DNA of 64,000 bases from Gammaproteobacteria bacterium (GTDB lineage: Bacteria > Pseudomonadota > Gammaproteobacteria > Nevskiales > Nevskiaceae): assembly GCA_022599775.1 (NCBI GenBank), contig JAHZLQ010000038.1:1-64000 (forward strand), given 5' to 3'. The translations under genes and the position numbers were made by a program. Below, in pieces: positions 19,348 to 28,214 of this stretch (position 1 is the stretch's first letter; every line of letters starts with the position of its first letter). The notes below the pieces were generated by a model. That model was given only the letters and a program-made list of their open reading frames with translations, made no database searches and had not been told where the DNA came from.

Positions 19348-21006
19348 ATGCTTCCAGCCCGGCGGCTGTTCCCTGCAATCGGTGTGCTTCTATACGCAGT
19401 AGGCCTCGCCGTCGCGCAGGTCGCGGGCGCGGCGACACTAGATCTCAGGACCGCGACGATCGCCGATCTCGAATCCGCCTACCGGGCCGGTCTGCGTGCA
19501 GAGCAATTGACGCAGGCGTACTTGGTGCGGATCGAGGCCTACGACAAACGGGGACCCACGATCAACGCCGTGATTACGCTCAATCCCCGGGCTCTGGAAG
19601 AGGCACGGGTCCTCGATGCGGAACGTGCACACGGCAAGATTCGTGGCCCGCTGTTTGGCGTGCCGGTCGTACTCAAGGATAACTATGACACCTTCGACCT
19701 GCCGACCACGGCCGGCTCGCAGTTGCTCGAAGGCCACATTCCTCCGGACGACGCCTATGTTGTCAAGAAGCTTCGCGAAGCCGGAGCGATCATTCTGGCC
19801 AAGGTCAATCTCAGTGAATGGGCGGGTAGCGGCGGCAGTGTGTCGGGTGCCACGGATCCGGAGGTGCTGCGGGCGGGTGCGGTGCCGAACGGTTACAGTT
19901 CGGCCGGCGGTCAGACGCGGAACCCGCATGACCTGAGCAAGGGGCCTTCAGGCTCCAGCGGCGGCACCGGCGCCGCGATCGCCGCGGCCTTTGCCCAGTT
20001 TGGCTTGGGTTCGGACACCGGTGGTTCGGTGCGTGGCCCTTCTTCCGCCAACGGCATCAGCGGGCTCAAGCCGACCCGCGGCCTCATGAGCCGCGACGGC
20101 ATCGTGCCGCTCGCCCTGTCATTCGACACCGGCGGTCCCATGGCCCGCAGCGTCTACGATGTGGCGGCTGCGCTGGGTGCGATGACCGGCGTCGATCCGG
20201 CCGATCCCGCCACGCGGCCGAGTAACGTGCATCTCAAGCACGACTACACTCCCTACCTCAGGTTGGGCGCGCTCAAAGGCGCGCGCATTGGTGTGGGACG
20301 CGATTTCATGGGCCGCGACCCCGGCACCGACGCAGTGATGGAGCAGGCGATCGTCACTATCAGGTCTCTGGGGGCGACCGTGGTCGATCCGGTGCGTGTG
20401 CCGCAATACGTACTGGATGCTCAGCGGCCGATCTACAACTTGCTCGTCAGCTCCGAATTCAAGGCGCAGCTGAGCGACTACCTGAAAACGGCCGGTCCGG
20501 GTTTCCCCAAAAGCTTCGAGGACGTTGTGGCTTGGTCGAACGATCCGTCGAACCATTACCGCAGTCCCGAAAAGGCCTATGCGCTGAAATACACGGCGGC
20601 CCGGGCACTTGAACTCGACGACCCGCAGTATCAGGCCTTGAAGTACGAGCAACTGAAGGCCACCAAAGCGGCGATCGACGGGCTGTTCAAGAAGTACCGG
20701 CTCGACGCCATGATCTATCCAACCCTGCCGATGACGGCTGACCCGATCGTGCGCGATCCGGCCAGTGAGCGCGGCAGCAGTTGGTCCGGTGCAGCGGCGA
20801 GTCTTGCCAACCAGACCGGCTACCCGGACCTGATCGTGCCAGCCGGGATGACCGAGGAAGGACTGCCGGTCACGATCTCGTTCTTCGGACCGGCCTGGAG
20901 CGAACCGCGACTGCTCGGTTACGGCTACGACTTCGAGCAGGCAACTCACGCGATCCGCTTGCCGGTGAACACACCGGCCCTGGTCGGCGACCGGATCGAA
21001 TACTAG
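19348..21006 (+). CDS. Exported amidase A7 (short Sec type)
   Basis: A 552-residue tandem duplicate of A6. ATG 19348 gives MLPARRLFPAIGVLLYAVGL and a signal peptide ending AGA-ATLDL. Lys110 (VPVVLKDNYDT), the cis-Ser near 203 and Ser227 (SDTGGSVRGPSS) are conserved. The stop TAG shares its last base with the GTG start of the next gene (TAGTG), so a periplasmic amidase is translationally coupled to the triple TonB-C protein. An in-frame extension to 19189 would overlap A6 and lacks a signal peptide, so it was not used. Confidence 0.9.
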   Translation: MLPARRLFPAIGVLLYAVGLAVAQVAGAATLDLRTATIADLESAYRAGLRAEQLTQAYLVRIEAYDKRGPTINAVITLNPRALEEARVLDAERAHGKIRGPLFGVPVVLKDNYDTFDLPTTAGSQLLEGHIPPDDAYVVKKLREAGAIILAKVNLSEWAGSGGSVSGATDPEVLRAGAVPNGYSSAGGQTRNPHDLSKGPSGSSGGTGAAIAAAFAQFGLGSDTGGSVRGPSSANGISGLKPTRGLMSRDGIVPLALSFDTGGPMARSVYDVAAALGAMTGVDPADPATRPSNVHLKHDYTPYLRLGALKGARIGVGRDFMGRDPGTDAVMEQAIVTIRSLGATVVDPVRVPQYVLDAQRPIYNLLVSSEFKAQLSDYLKTAGPGFPKSFEDVVAWSNDPSNHYRSPEKAYALKYTAARALELDDPQYQALKYEQLKATKAAIDGLFKKYRLDAMIYPTLPMTADPIVRDPASERGSSWSGAAASLANQTGYPDLIVPAGMTEEGLPVTISFFGPAWSEPRLLGYGYDFEQATHAIRLPVNTPALVGDRIEY

Positions 21007-22175
21007 TGCCGAGCCTTCTCAGACGACACCGCGCCGGCGCCGCGCCAACCTGGCAACTGGTGGCTATCGCCTTGGCCACACTGCAGCCGTCGTTGGTCGG
21101 GGCGGCGGACACAGATTGTACCGAGCCGGTGCCGATATCGACGGTTGCACCCGAGTATCCGCCTGCCGCGTTGGAAAGCGGCGAACCTGGAAGCGTGACG
21201 GTTGACGTGCTCGTTGCACCAGATGGTACGGTGCTCGATCTGAGCATCGTGTCCTCATCCAATGCCGTATTCGAGGCGGCGGTGATCGCGGTGCTGGGGC
21301 GTTGGCAATTCACGGCCGGGACGTGTGACGGTGAGCCGGTTCCCAGCCGCAAGCTTCAGCGTGTCAATTTCGTACCCGATGCGCGGCACGAGGCCTACAC
21401 GATCGACGTGCCCAAGACCGGTGAGTGGCCCGAAGAACTACGCTACGACGCGCCTCCGATCGTTACATTCGACCCGGCGCCCGTGTTTCCCCGCGACCGG
21501 CTGCAAGACAATGTGATCACAGGATCGGCAACTGTCAGTGCCCTGATCGGGCCGGACGGACGGGTCCGAGAGAGCCGTATCCTCAAGGCCTCGCACCCAT
21601 CGTTCGGGCTTGCGGCGCGAGCGATGATGGAACAATGGACATTCGAGCCAGCAAAAAAGAATCGCCAGCCGAGCTGGGCGCTGGTATCGCGCGAAGTGCA
21701 ATTCGATTCCCAGACCGAGCACGGCTACGTACCCGAGGATATCCGGCGTATGGCACTGCGCCCGGACGGGCTCGAGAGCTTGCCCCGGGTTACGCAGCTC
21801 GACCGTAAGCCGCAGCCGCTGTTTCAAGCGTCACCGGTGTTTCCGGACACGCTGCGCGACGCTGGCGTCGCGGACACCGTGATCGTCGAATTCGTCATCG
21901 ACCAAGATGGCAGCGTACGCCTGCCGACGCCGATCCGGTACCGCAATGAACAGTTGGCCTGGGCCGCCACGTCGGCGGTAGCGCGCTGGCGCTACGAACG
22001 CCCGACTCTTGAAGGCCGGCCGGTGAACGCGCGCGCAGCCGTACCCGTCCTGTTCGAGATTCCCGGCGCGCGTGTCCCACCTGCCGCCGACGCTTCTTGG
22101 CACGGCGAAAGCCCGGCTGTGAGCATGACACACGAAAGAGAAAGCGGTGAGAGTAGACCTAGACCGGGATCATAG
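21006..22175 (+). CDS. Secreted protein with three TonB-C repeats
   Basis: A 389-residue protein starting with GTG 21006. The N-terminus (MPSLLRRHRAGAAPTW then a hydrophobic stretch ending LVGAA-DTDC) looks like a signal peptide; there is no anchor plus Pro-rich spacer as in TonB. Three TonB C-terminal modules follow at about 40-120 (APEYPPAALESGEPGSVTV ... LGRWQFTA), 150-235 (FDPAPVFPRDRL ... MEQWTFEP) and 275-360 (FQASPVFPDTLRDAG ... VARWRYERP). Each has the P-x-[YF]-P start, DG-V turn and W-x-[FY] end. The last 29 bases overlap the next gene. The repeats could bind TonB-box-like segments or simply act as a periplasmic adaptor; this is inference. Confidence 0.78.
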   Translation: MPSLLRRHRAGAAPTWQLVAIALATLQPSLVGAADTDCTEPVPISTVAPEYPPAALESGEPGSVTVDVLVAPDGTVLDLSIVSSSNAVFEAAVIAVLGRWQFTAGTCDGEPVPSRKLQRVNFVPDARHEAYTIDVPKTGEWPEELRYDAPPIVTFDPAPVFPRDRLQDNVITGSATVSALIGPDGRVRESRILKASHPSFGLAARAMMEQWTFEPAKKNRQPSWALVSREVQFDSQTEHGYVPEDIRRMALRPDGLESLPRVTQLDRKPQPLFQASPVFPDTLRDAGVADTVIVEFVIDQDGSVRLPTPIRYRNEQLAWAATSAVARWRYERPTLEGRPVNARAAVPVLFEIPGARVPPAADASWHGESPAVSMTHERESGESRPRPGS

Positions 22176-24036
22176 GTCGCTGAGTGACCTGCCGAGATTT
22201 CAGCAGGCGCCGCTGCACGAGCGGCGCCTGCGCCGCTTGACAACGGGGATCGGTATCGCGGTGCCGCTGGTGCTCCTAGCCGCGGTCGTGTCCCGGCAGG
22301 CGCTGCCAGAATCTGTGGTCGCGCCGCTGCTTGGTAACGCCGTGGCTGCCTTGCTGCTGCTGATCGCCGGCTTGTATTCGGCATTCCGTGTTGCGCGCTG
22401 GCGCCGTTGCGCGCGGCGAGCGCCCACGGTCCAAAGCCGGCAGGGATCCGCCGTGCTCGTGCTGAGCCTGGGCTTATTGCGGAGCGAAGCCTTGGGGCTG
22501 TGTCTGCTCACCGGGTTTGCGCTATTGCTCGTCGTGCTGTCCTGGCACGCTGCGGCGATCGCCGTCGCCAGCCTGCCGGGTTTGGTCGCGCCATTGCTGG
22601 GCGGAACCATGTTGCTCGCCGCCTTCGGGCTGCTGGTATTGGAGCGCGGATTCGCCGACGCCGGGGACAGCGGGTGGCCGGAAGCGGCGGCGCTGGTGCA
22701 GCTCGCACGTGTGGCCATCGTCGTGTTGCTTCTGGGGGCGCTGAGCCTGTTCTTGCACGCGGACGGCGGTCCATGGCCGTTCCGCCTGCAACGGCTCTCG
22801 GCCAGCCTGGTGGGCGTCGTCGCGTTGGAGCTGTGGCTGCGTGCAGCGCTGTCGGCCTTCGACCGGCGAGGTGGACGCATGGAGCCGCGCCTGCTGGCTG
22901 ACAGCGCTGTTGCCGGTCTTCTATGTTGGCCGCCGCGCTCACTGCAGACGCTGCAGGGCGAATTGCAGGTTCGTTTGGGCATCGATCTGCGGCAGAGTTG
23001 GGCGTTCTCGTTCATGCGACGCGCGTTGTTGCCGGTGACGGCGGCTCTGATGCTGCTGGGCTGCGCGCTCAGCGGCGTTACCGAGGTGCCGATACAAGAG
23101 CGTGGAATATACGAACGCTTCGGCGCTCCGGTGGCAGTGTGGGCTCCGGGCTTGCATTTCGGCTTGCCGTGGCCGCTGGGGCGGGTGCGGCCTGTCGAGA
23201 ACGGTATCGTTCATCAGGTCGCGGCGTCTCTTCGGAGTGAGGGCGGCGACGAGTCGGATCTCAGCGGGGCGGAAGGGCCTGCGCCGGAAAGCGCCAACCG
23301 GCTTTGGGACACCTCGCACCTGGCCGAGAATTCGCAGGTCATCGCCAGCGAAACGGGCGGGAGCCAGGGCTTCGAGGTCATCAGCATGGATGTGCGCTTC
23401 GTGTATCGCATCGCCCTGGACGACCGTTCGGCGCTCGCGGCAACCTACAACAGCGCCGACATTCCGGCGCTGATTCGTAGCATTGCCGGCCGCGTGCTGG
23501 TACGGGATCTGGCGTCGCGAGACTTGGACGGACTCCTCGGTGGTCAGCGAGCGCAGCTTGCGCGCGAGATCGGCAAGACCGTGCAAGACCAACTCGACGC
23601 GCTGTCGAGCGGCGTCGAAATCCTCAGCAGCCTGATCGAGTCGATTCATCCACCGGCTGGCGCGGCCGACGCCTATCACCGAGTCCAGGCGGCGTTGATC
23701 AAGTCGCGCGCCACGGTCGCACGTGAGCGCGGCCGGGCCGCCGAGCAGACCAACGATGCCCGGATGCGGGCCAGCATGGCCGGCGACAAGGCGGCCGCCG
23801 CCGCGCGCGAAGCGCAAGCGGAAGCCGAAGTGGCCGATCTGCGCTTTGCTGCCGAGCGTGAGGCCTTCAAAAAGGCTGGCAAGGCCTTTGTACTGGAGCA
23901 ATATCTAGCGCGGCTCAGTCAGGGCCTGAGCACCGCGCAAGTGGTGATCGTCGACCACCGTCTCGATACGGCACAGGCACCGGTGATCGATTGGCGCCTC
24001 AACCGCATGGCGCCGGATGCGGCGACGCTGCCATGA
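22147..24036 (+). CDS. SPFH/Band-7 protein with polytopic N-terminal domain (HflK-like)
   Basis: A 629-residue protein. The first 270 residues hold about six or seven hydrophobic spans (for example 32-52, 62-82, 115-135, 142-165, 180-205). A HflK-like span at about 290-312 follows, then the SPFH domain (VPIQERGIYERFGAPVAVWAPGLHFGLPWPLGRV, SMDVRFVYRI, SIAGRVLVRDLAS) and an Ala/Glu/Arg-rich helical region (about 510-585). GTG 22147 lies inside the previous gene with a purine-rich stretch before it. The stop overlaps the next start (ATGA). Such proteins form large membrane microdomain cages, and classical HflK/HflC regulate FtsH. The polytopic head makes this the long HflK subtype. Confidence 0.85.
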   Translation: MRVDLDRDHRSLSDLPRFQQAPLHERRLRRLTTGIGIAVPLVLLAAVVSRQALPESVVAPLLGNAVAALLLLIAGLYSAFRVARWRRCARRAPTVQSRQGSAVLVLSLGLLRSEALGLCLLTGFALLLVVLSWHAAAIAVASLPGLVAPLLGGTMLLAAFGLLVLERGFADAGDSGWPEAAALVQLARVAIVVLLLGALSLFLHADGGPWPFRLQRLSASLVGVVALELWLRAALSAFDRRGGRMEPRLLADSAVAGLLCWPPRSLQTLQGELQVRLGIDLRQSWAFSFMRRALLPVTAALMLLGCALSGVTEVPIQERGIYERFGAPVAVWAPGLHFGLPWPLGRVRPVENGIVHQVAASLRSEGGDESDLSGAEGPAPESANRLWDTSHLAENSQVIASETGGSQGFEVISMDVRFVYRIALDDRSALAATYNSADIPALIRSIAGRVLVRDLASRDLDGLLGGQRAQLAREIGKTVQDQLDALSSGVEILSSLIESIHPPAGAADAYHRVQAALIKSRATVARERGRAAEQTNDARMRASMAGDKAAAAAREAQAEAEVADLRFAAEREAFKKAGKAFVLEQYLARLSQGLSTAQVVIVDHRLDTAQAPVIDWRLNRMAPDAATLP

Positions 24037-25028
24037 GTGCCGACAAACCGTCAGCGATACTGTCGGGCGACGCAGAGCCTGTCGCGCCGCAGGCGCCGCG
24101 ATCCGCATGGCGCCTGTTGATCGCGGCCCTGGTGATTGCGGTGACCGTGGCCACTGGCAGTCTGGTGCAGGTGCGCGCGGGCGAAGCCACCGTGGTGACG
24201 CGCTTCGGCAAGCCGGTGCGTGTTTTGCTGGAGCCTGGCTTGGCTTGGCGCCTGCCGGCTCCGATCGACACCGCGATCCCGGTGGACCTGCGTCTTCGTA
24301 CCACTTCCAGCGGTCTGACCGATGTCGGCACGCGTGACGGTCTGCGCATCATCGTGCAGGCCTACGTGGCCTGGCGCGTTCCGGCAGACGCGGGCAGCGT
24401 CGAGCGCTTCATGCGCGCCGTGCAGAACCAGCCGGACGAAGCTGCGCGGCAGATCCGGACATTCATCGGCTCGGCGTTGGAAATCGCCGCCAGCGCCTAT
24501 GCGTTGCCGAGCCTGATCAATACCGATGCTGCACAGGTGAGACTCGATGAATTCGAACTGCGATTGCGTGCGCAGATTGAGCAGCAGCTGCTGGCGACCT
24601 ATGGTCTCGGCGTGGTGCAGGTCGGTATCGAGCGCCTGACGTTGCCGTCGGTCACGCTGGCGGCCACGGTCGACCGAATGCGTGCCGAGCGCGAAACCAT
24701 CGCCACCGAACGCACGGCGATCGGCAAGCGCCAAGCGGCCGAAATTCGCTCGGCCGCCGAGCGCGACGCACGCGTTATCGAAGCCGGAGCAACCGTCAAG
24801 GCTGCCGCAATCGAGGCCGAATCGCGAGTGCAGGCGGCGGAGATCTACGGCCGGGCCTACACCGGCGCGCCGGACCTCTACGAATTGCTGCGCTCGCTGG
24901 ATACGCTCGGCACCATTGTCGGCCCGAATACCCGGCTGGTCTTGCGCAGCGACGCCGCGCCGTTCCGCGCCTTGGTCGATAGTCCGGAAGCGATTGAGCA
25001 GGCGCCGACACCAACTGGCGAGCCCTGA
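24033..25028 (+). CDS. SPFH/Band-7 protein (HflC-like)
   Basis: A 331-residue protein starting at ATG 24033, four bases overlapping the previous stop. One membrane span at about 26-46 (LLIAALVIAVTVATGSLVQV) is followed by the SPFH domain: VRAGEATVVTRFGKPVRVLLEPGLAWRLP, then IIVQAYVAWRV and the HflC-type helical stalk (AERETIATERTAIGKRQAAEIRSAAERDA). It ends in a short Pro-rich tail. It resembles HflC in size and topology, with most of the mass in the periplasm. It probably co-assembles with the flanking SPFH proteins. No ftsH or hflX lies nearby, so this is not the housekeeping hfl operon. Confidence 0.85.
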   Translation: MSADKPSAILSGDAEPVAPQAPRSAWRLLIAALVIAVTVATGSLVQVRAGEATVVTRFGKPVRVLLEPGLAWRLPAPIDTAIPVDLRLRTTSSGLTDVGTRDGLRIIVQAYVAWRVPADAGSVERFMRAVQNQPDEAARQIRTFIGSALEIAASAYALPSLINTDAAQVRLDEFELRLRAQIEQQLLATYGLGVVQVGIERLTLPSVTLAATVDRMRAERETIATERTAIGKRQAAEIRSAAERDARVIEAGATVKAAAIEAESRVQAAEIYGRAYTGAPDLYELLRSLDTLGTIVGPNTRLVLRSDAAPFRALVDSPEAIEQAPTPTGEP

Positions 25029-26075
25029 GTGCGTGCACGCAACAAACCCTGGCTCCAGGCGGCGCGCTTGTCTTTTGTCGCCTTCTACGCCGTGACGCTT
25101 GCGGTGGCGCTGCGCTGGGCGGTGTCCAATGTGCACCAGATCGGGCCGCAGAGCCGGGTCGTGGTCATGCGCATGGGCCGGCTCGACCGTGTTCGCGAAG
25201 CCGGTCTGCTGCTGGCTTGGCCCGAGCCGTTCGAACGCCTGCTACCGTTGCCCGCCGCGGAAACGGTGATCGAGCGCCAAGTGCAAGCGCTGTTGCGGTC
25301 GCAGGCAGCACAACAGGCCGAAATGTCATCCGACGACGACGACGACGCCGAGCCGCTTGACGATGCGCTCGCAGGTTCCGGCTACCTGTTGAGTGGCGAC
25401 GCCGGCATCGTGCAACTGGACGTGCGCGTCTTCTACAGCGTTACCGACCCTTACGACTACGTGCTGCAGAACACCCATGTCGTGCCAGCGCTCGACCGGT
25501 TGGTGACGCGGACCGTCGTCGCGGTATGCGCTGCGCGCGATCTGGACACTATCCTTGTGGCGCGACCTGAGCTGGTTAGCGTCGACTCCGATGCTGCCGA
25601 GCGGCGCGAGCGTTTGCGCGGCGAACTGGTGCAGCGGATCAACCGCAGACTCTCTGCGTTGCAGCGAGAGGGCGCGGGTCTGGGTATCAAAGTTACGCGT
25701 GCCGATGTGCAGTCGAGTCTGCCCCGTGACACCGTCAGCGCCTTCAACGCCGTGCTGACGGCGAGCCAGCAGGCAGACCGCCGGCTTGCCGAGGCGCGCA
25801 ATGATTCGGCCTGGATCGTGCAGAACGCCAATCAGTCGGCCGACCGCAGTCTGCAGGTGGCCGAAGCCCAGGCCTCGGAACGCGTCGCCCGGGCGCAGAC
25901 CGATACCACCGCCGTGCTCGAGCTTGCGCGTTCCATCGAGCAGCGGGTCGACCCGGGTCTCGCGCAGCGTCTCTATCGCGAACGCATGAGCCGGATCCTC
26001 GCACAGGCCGGATCAGTGACGAGTGTGGACCCTGACGACGAGTCCCGCCTGATCATCAGCGGGGGGCGCCAGTGA
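25029..26075 (+). CDS. Third SPFH/Band-7 protein (HflK-like, short)
   Basis: A 348-residue protein with GTG 25029 directly abutting the previous TGA. One membrane span at about 12-32 (LSFVAFYAVTLAVALRWAV) is followed by an SPFH core (VVVMRMGRLDRVREAGLLLAWPEPFERLLPL). An acidic insert (SSDDDDDAEPLDDAL, about 98-112) follows, then VQLDVRVFYSVTDPYDYVLQN and an alanine/arginine-rich helical tail. The acidic insert is not usual for the family and might bind cations, which would fit the adjacent P-type ATPase; this is speculation. The stop overlaps the ATPase start (GTGA). Confidence 0.82.
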   Translation: MRARNKPWLQAARLSFVAFYAVTLAVALRWAVSNVHQIGPQSRVVVMRMGRLDRVREAGLLLAWPEPFERLLPLPAAETVIERQVQALLRSQAAQQAEMSSDDDDDAEPLDDALAGSGYLLSGDAGIVQLDVRVFYSVTDPYDYVLQNTHVVPALDRLVTRTVVAVCAARDLDTILVARPELVSVDSDAAERRERLRGELVQRINRRLSALQREGAGLGIKVTRADVQSSLPRDTVSAFNAVLTASQQADRRLAEARNDSAWIVQNANQSADRSLQVAEAQASERVARAQTDTTAVLELARSIEQRVDPGLAQRLYRERMSRILAQAGSVTSVDPDDESRLIISGGRQ

Positions 26076-27970
26076 GCTTGGCGAGCGGCGGCATGCTCAC
26101 GCGTGACGAGCAAAGCGCGGCTGCGCGTCAGCTGAGCCTGGCCATGCTGGCGCTGGGGCTACTTGGCATGGGATTGGGGTGGACCATGTTGGCGCCCCGG
26201 CAGCGCGGTGTCGGCCAGTTGATTCTCGGCGCGGCCGCACTATTGGTGGCACTACCGGTGATGCGGGCCGGCTGGCACAGCCTGCGCAAACCGGATCTGC
26301 ATGGCGTCACCGACCAACTGGTCGCGTTGGCGATGCTTGCCGCATGGGCGACCGGAGACCTGCTGACCGCGGCGCTGCTGCCGATCATCATGATCTTCGC
26401 CCAAGTGTTGGAAGAGCGCAGTGTGCTGGGCTCGCAGCAGGCGATCGGGGCGTTGGCCGGACTGACGCGTAGTCGCGCACGTCGCATCGGTGCCGATGGC
26501 CGAATCGAGGAGGTCGAAAACTCCGAACTGCGTTCCGGCGACCACGTTGAGGTGCGTGCCGGCGACCGTGTGCCCGCCGATGGCCGTGTGCTGGACGGGC
26601 AGGCAAGTCTCGACACCGCCCCGATCACGGGAGAATCGCTCCCGTTGGAGGCGGCTGCCGGCGTGGACGTGTTTGGAGGCACGATCAATCTCGATGGTCT
26701 GCTGCGGGTGGAAGTCACGCGCGTCGGGGAGGCGTCGACGCTCGGCAAGGTCATCGGTCTGATGCAGCGTGCAGAGCGTTCCAAGCCGGCAATCACCCGC
26801 TTGTTGGAACGTTACGCCGGTCGCTATCTGGTGTTGGTGCTGTTGATCGCCGCCGTCACCTGGTTTACCGGCAACGATGCGGCCGCGATGCTGGCCGTGC
26901 TGGTGGCGGCCTGTCCGAGTGCGCTGGCGCTGGCCGCGCCGGCCACCGCGATCGCGGGAATCGCGGCGGCGGCACGCCACGGTATTTTGATCCGGGGCTC
27001 AGCATTTCTCGAAGAGTTGGCCGAAACCAGCATGCTGATCGTGGACAAGACCGGGACGCTCACGGTGGGTGCTCTACGTCTGCATGAGATTGTCGCCGCG
27101 GACGGCGTGCCGCAGCCGCGCATTGTGCGGTTGGCCGCCAGTCTCGGTGCCGTCAGCAGCCACCCGGTGAGCCGTGCAATGGCCAGTCTGTCGGCCAGCG
27201 AGGCCCGGCTCGATCTGTCTGATATCCGTGAGCGGCCGGGTCTGGGCGTCAGTGCCCGCACTTTGCTCGGCGAAGCCGTGCTCGGAAGGGCGGAGCTGTT
27301 CGAGCAACTCGGCATCGCCACGCTCGGCGTACCGCAGCACGATGGGCCGATCGCCGGCCTGGCGCTCGATGGTTGCTTCCTCGCCTGGCTGTTGTTGGCC
27401 GACAGCGTGAGACCCGAGGCGGGGGCGGCTCTGGACGATCTGCGTGATTTGGGCATGAACCGCCAATTGCTCCTGACCGGTGACCGTTTCAGCGTGGCGC
27501 ATGTGCTGGCCCGGCAGCTTGGCATCGAACAGCTTCAGGCGGAGGCGCTGCCGGAAGACAAACTGCTTCGCGTGCAAGCCGAGAGCGAGGCCGGATTTCG
27601 TCCACTGGTGGTCGGGGACGGCATCAACGATTCACTGGCGCTCAAGGCTGGAGCCGTCGGTGTTGCGATGGGCGTCGGTGGCGCCGATATCGCGTTGGCC
27701 TCTGCCGATGTCGTGCTGATCAGCAGCGATTTGCGTCGTCTCGGAACCTGTGTCCGGCTGAGCCGTCGTTGCCGTCACACACTGCTGATCAACGTCGCGA
27801 TCGGACTCGGCTGGACCCTGGCAATCGTCGCGGCTGCGGCCTTCGGCCTGCTCGGTGCCGCGGGGGCGATGATCGCCGCGCTGTTGCACAATCTCAGCAC
27901 TCTGCTCGTGCTCGGCAATTCCGCTCGTCTACTGCGTTTCGATGAGCCGCTGTCGGTCCCGGAGCCGTAG
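26072..27970 (+). CDS. P1B-type (heavy-metal-type) cation-transporting ATPase with CPS motif
   Basis: A 632-residue P-type ATPase starting at GTG 26072 within the previous stop. Motifs in order: actuator TGES (PITGESLPLE, about 188-197), membrane CPS (VAACPSALALAAPAT, about 278-292), phosphorylation DKTGT (IVDKTGTLT, about 325), the P1B-type SHP (SSHPVSRA) and hinge GDGIND (about 516). Two spans close the protein. It has no N-terminal metal-binding CxxC domain. The transmembrane triplet reads CPS, not the CPC of copper/silver or zinc/cadmium pumps, so the ion cannot be assigned. It is the last gene of the coupled A6-A7-TonB-C-SPFH unit. Confidence 0.87.
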   Translation: MSLASGGMLTRDEQSAAARQLSLAMLALGLLGMGLGWTMLAPRQRGVGQLILGAAALLVALPVMRAGWHSLRKPDLHGVTDQLVALAMLAAWATGDLLTAALLPIIMIFAQVLEERSVLGSQQAIGALAGLTRSRARRIGADGRIEEVENSELRSGDHVEVRAGDRVPADGRVLDGQASLDTAPITGESLPLEAAAGVDVFGGTINLDGLLRVEVTRVGEASTLGKVIGLMQRAERSKPAITRLLERYAGRYLVLVLLIAAVTWFTGNDAAAMLAVLVAACPSALALAAPATAIAGIAAAARHGILIRGSAFLEELAETSMLIVDKTGTLTVGALRLHEIVAADGVPQPRIVRLAASLGAVSSHPVSRAMASLSASEARLDLSDIRERPGLGVSARTLLGEAVLGRAELFEQLGIATLGVPQHDGPIAGLALDGCFLAWLLLADSVRPEAGAALDDLRDLGMNRQLLLTGDRFSVAHVLARQLGIEQLQAEALPEDKLLRVQAESEAGFRPLVVGDGINDSLALKAGAVGVAMGVGGADIALASADVVLISSDLRRLGTCVRLSRRCRHTLLINVAIGLGWTLAIVAAAAFGLLGAAGAMIAALLHNLSTLLVLGNSARLLRFDEPLSVPEP

Positions 27971-28214
27971 CAGGCTGTCGGACTCAGGGTGATCTACGGC
28001 GTTGGCCCCGCGGCCGAAAATTATGGGCGTCCTCGTGAATAATTTCCGCTACGTCTCGTCGACGCGCCTTGCCAGTCACGAAACTTTTCGGCGCGGCACG
28101 CGGGTTGCCGCGCCGTTCGGGTGGGGGGCGGCGTCGGACCGACGTCCAAATTCCGTCGGAGTACGAAAGCGCCCGCACGGGTGGCGATTCCTACGTAATC
28201 GTGGAGAAACGGCT

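Noticed and set aside
22147..26075. The housekeeping hflX-hflK-hflC operon
   Set aside because: There are three SPFH genes instead of two, a polytopic first member, a P-type ATPase partner, and no hfq, hflX or ftsH next to them.
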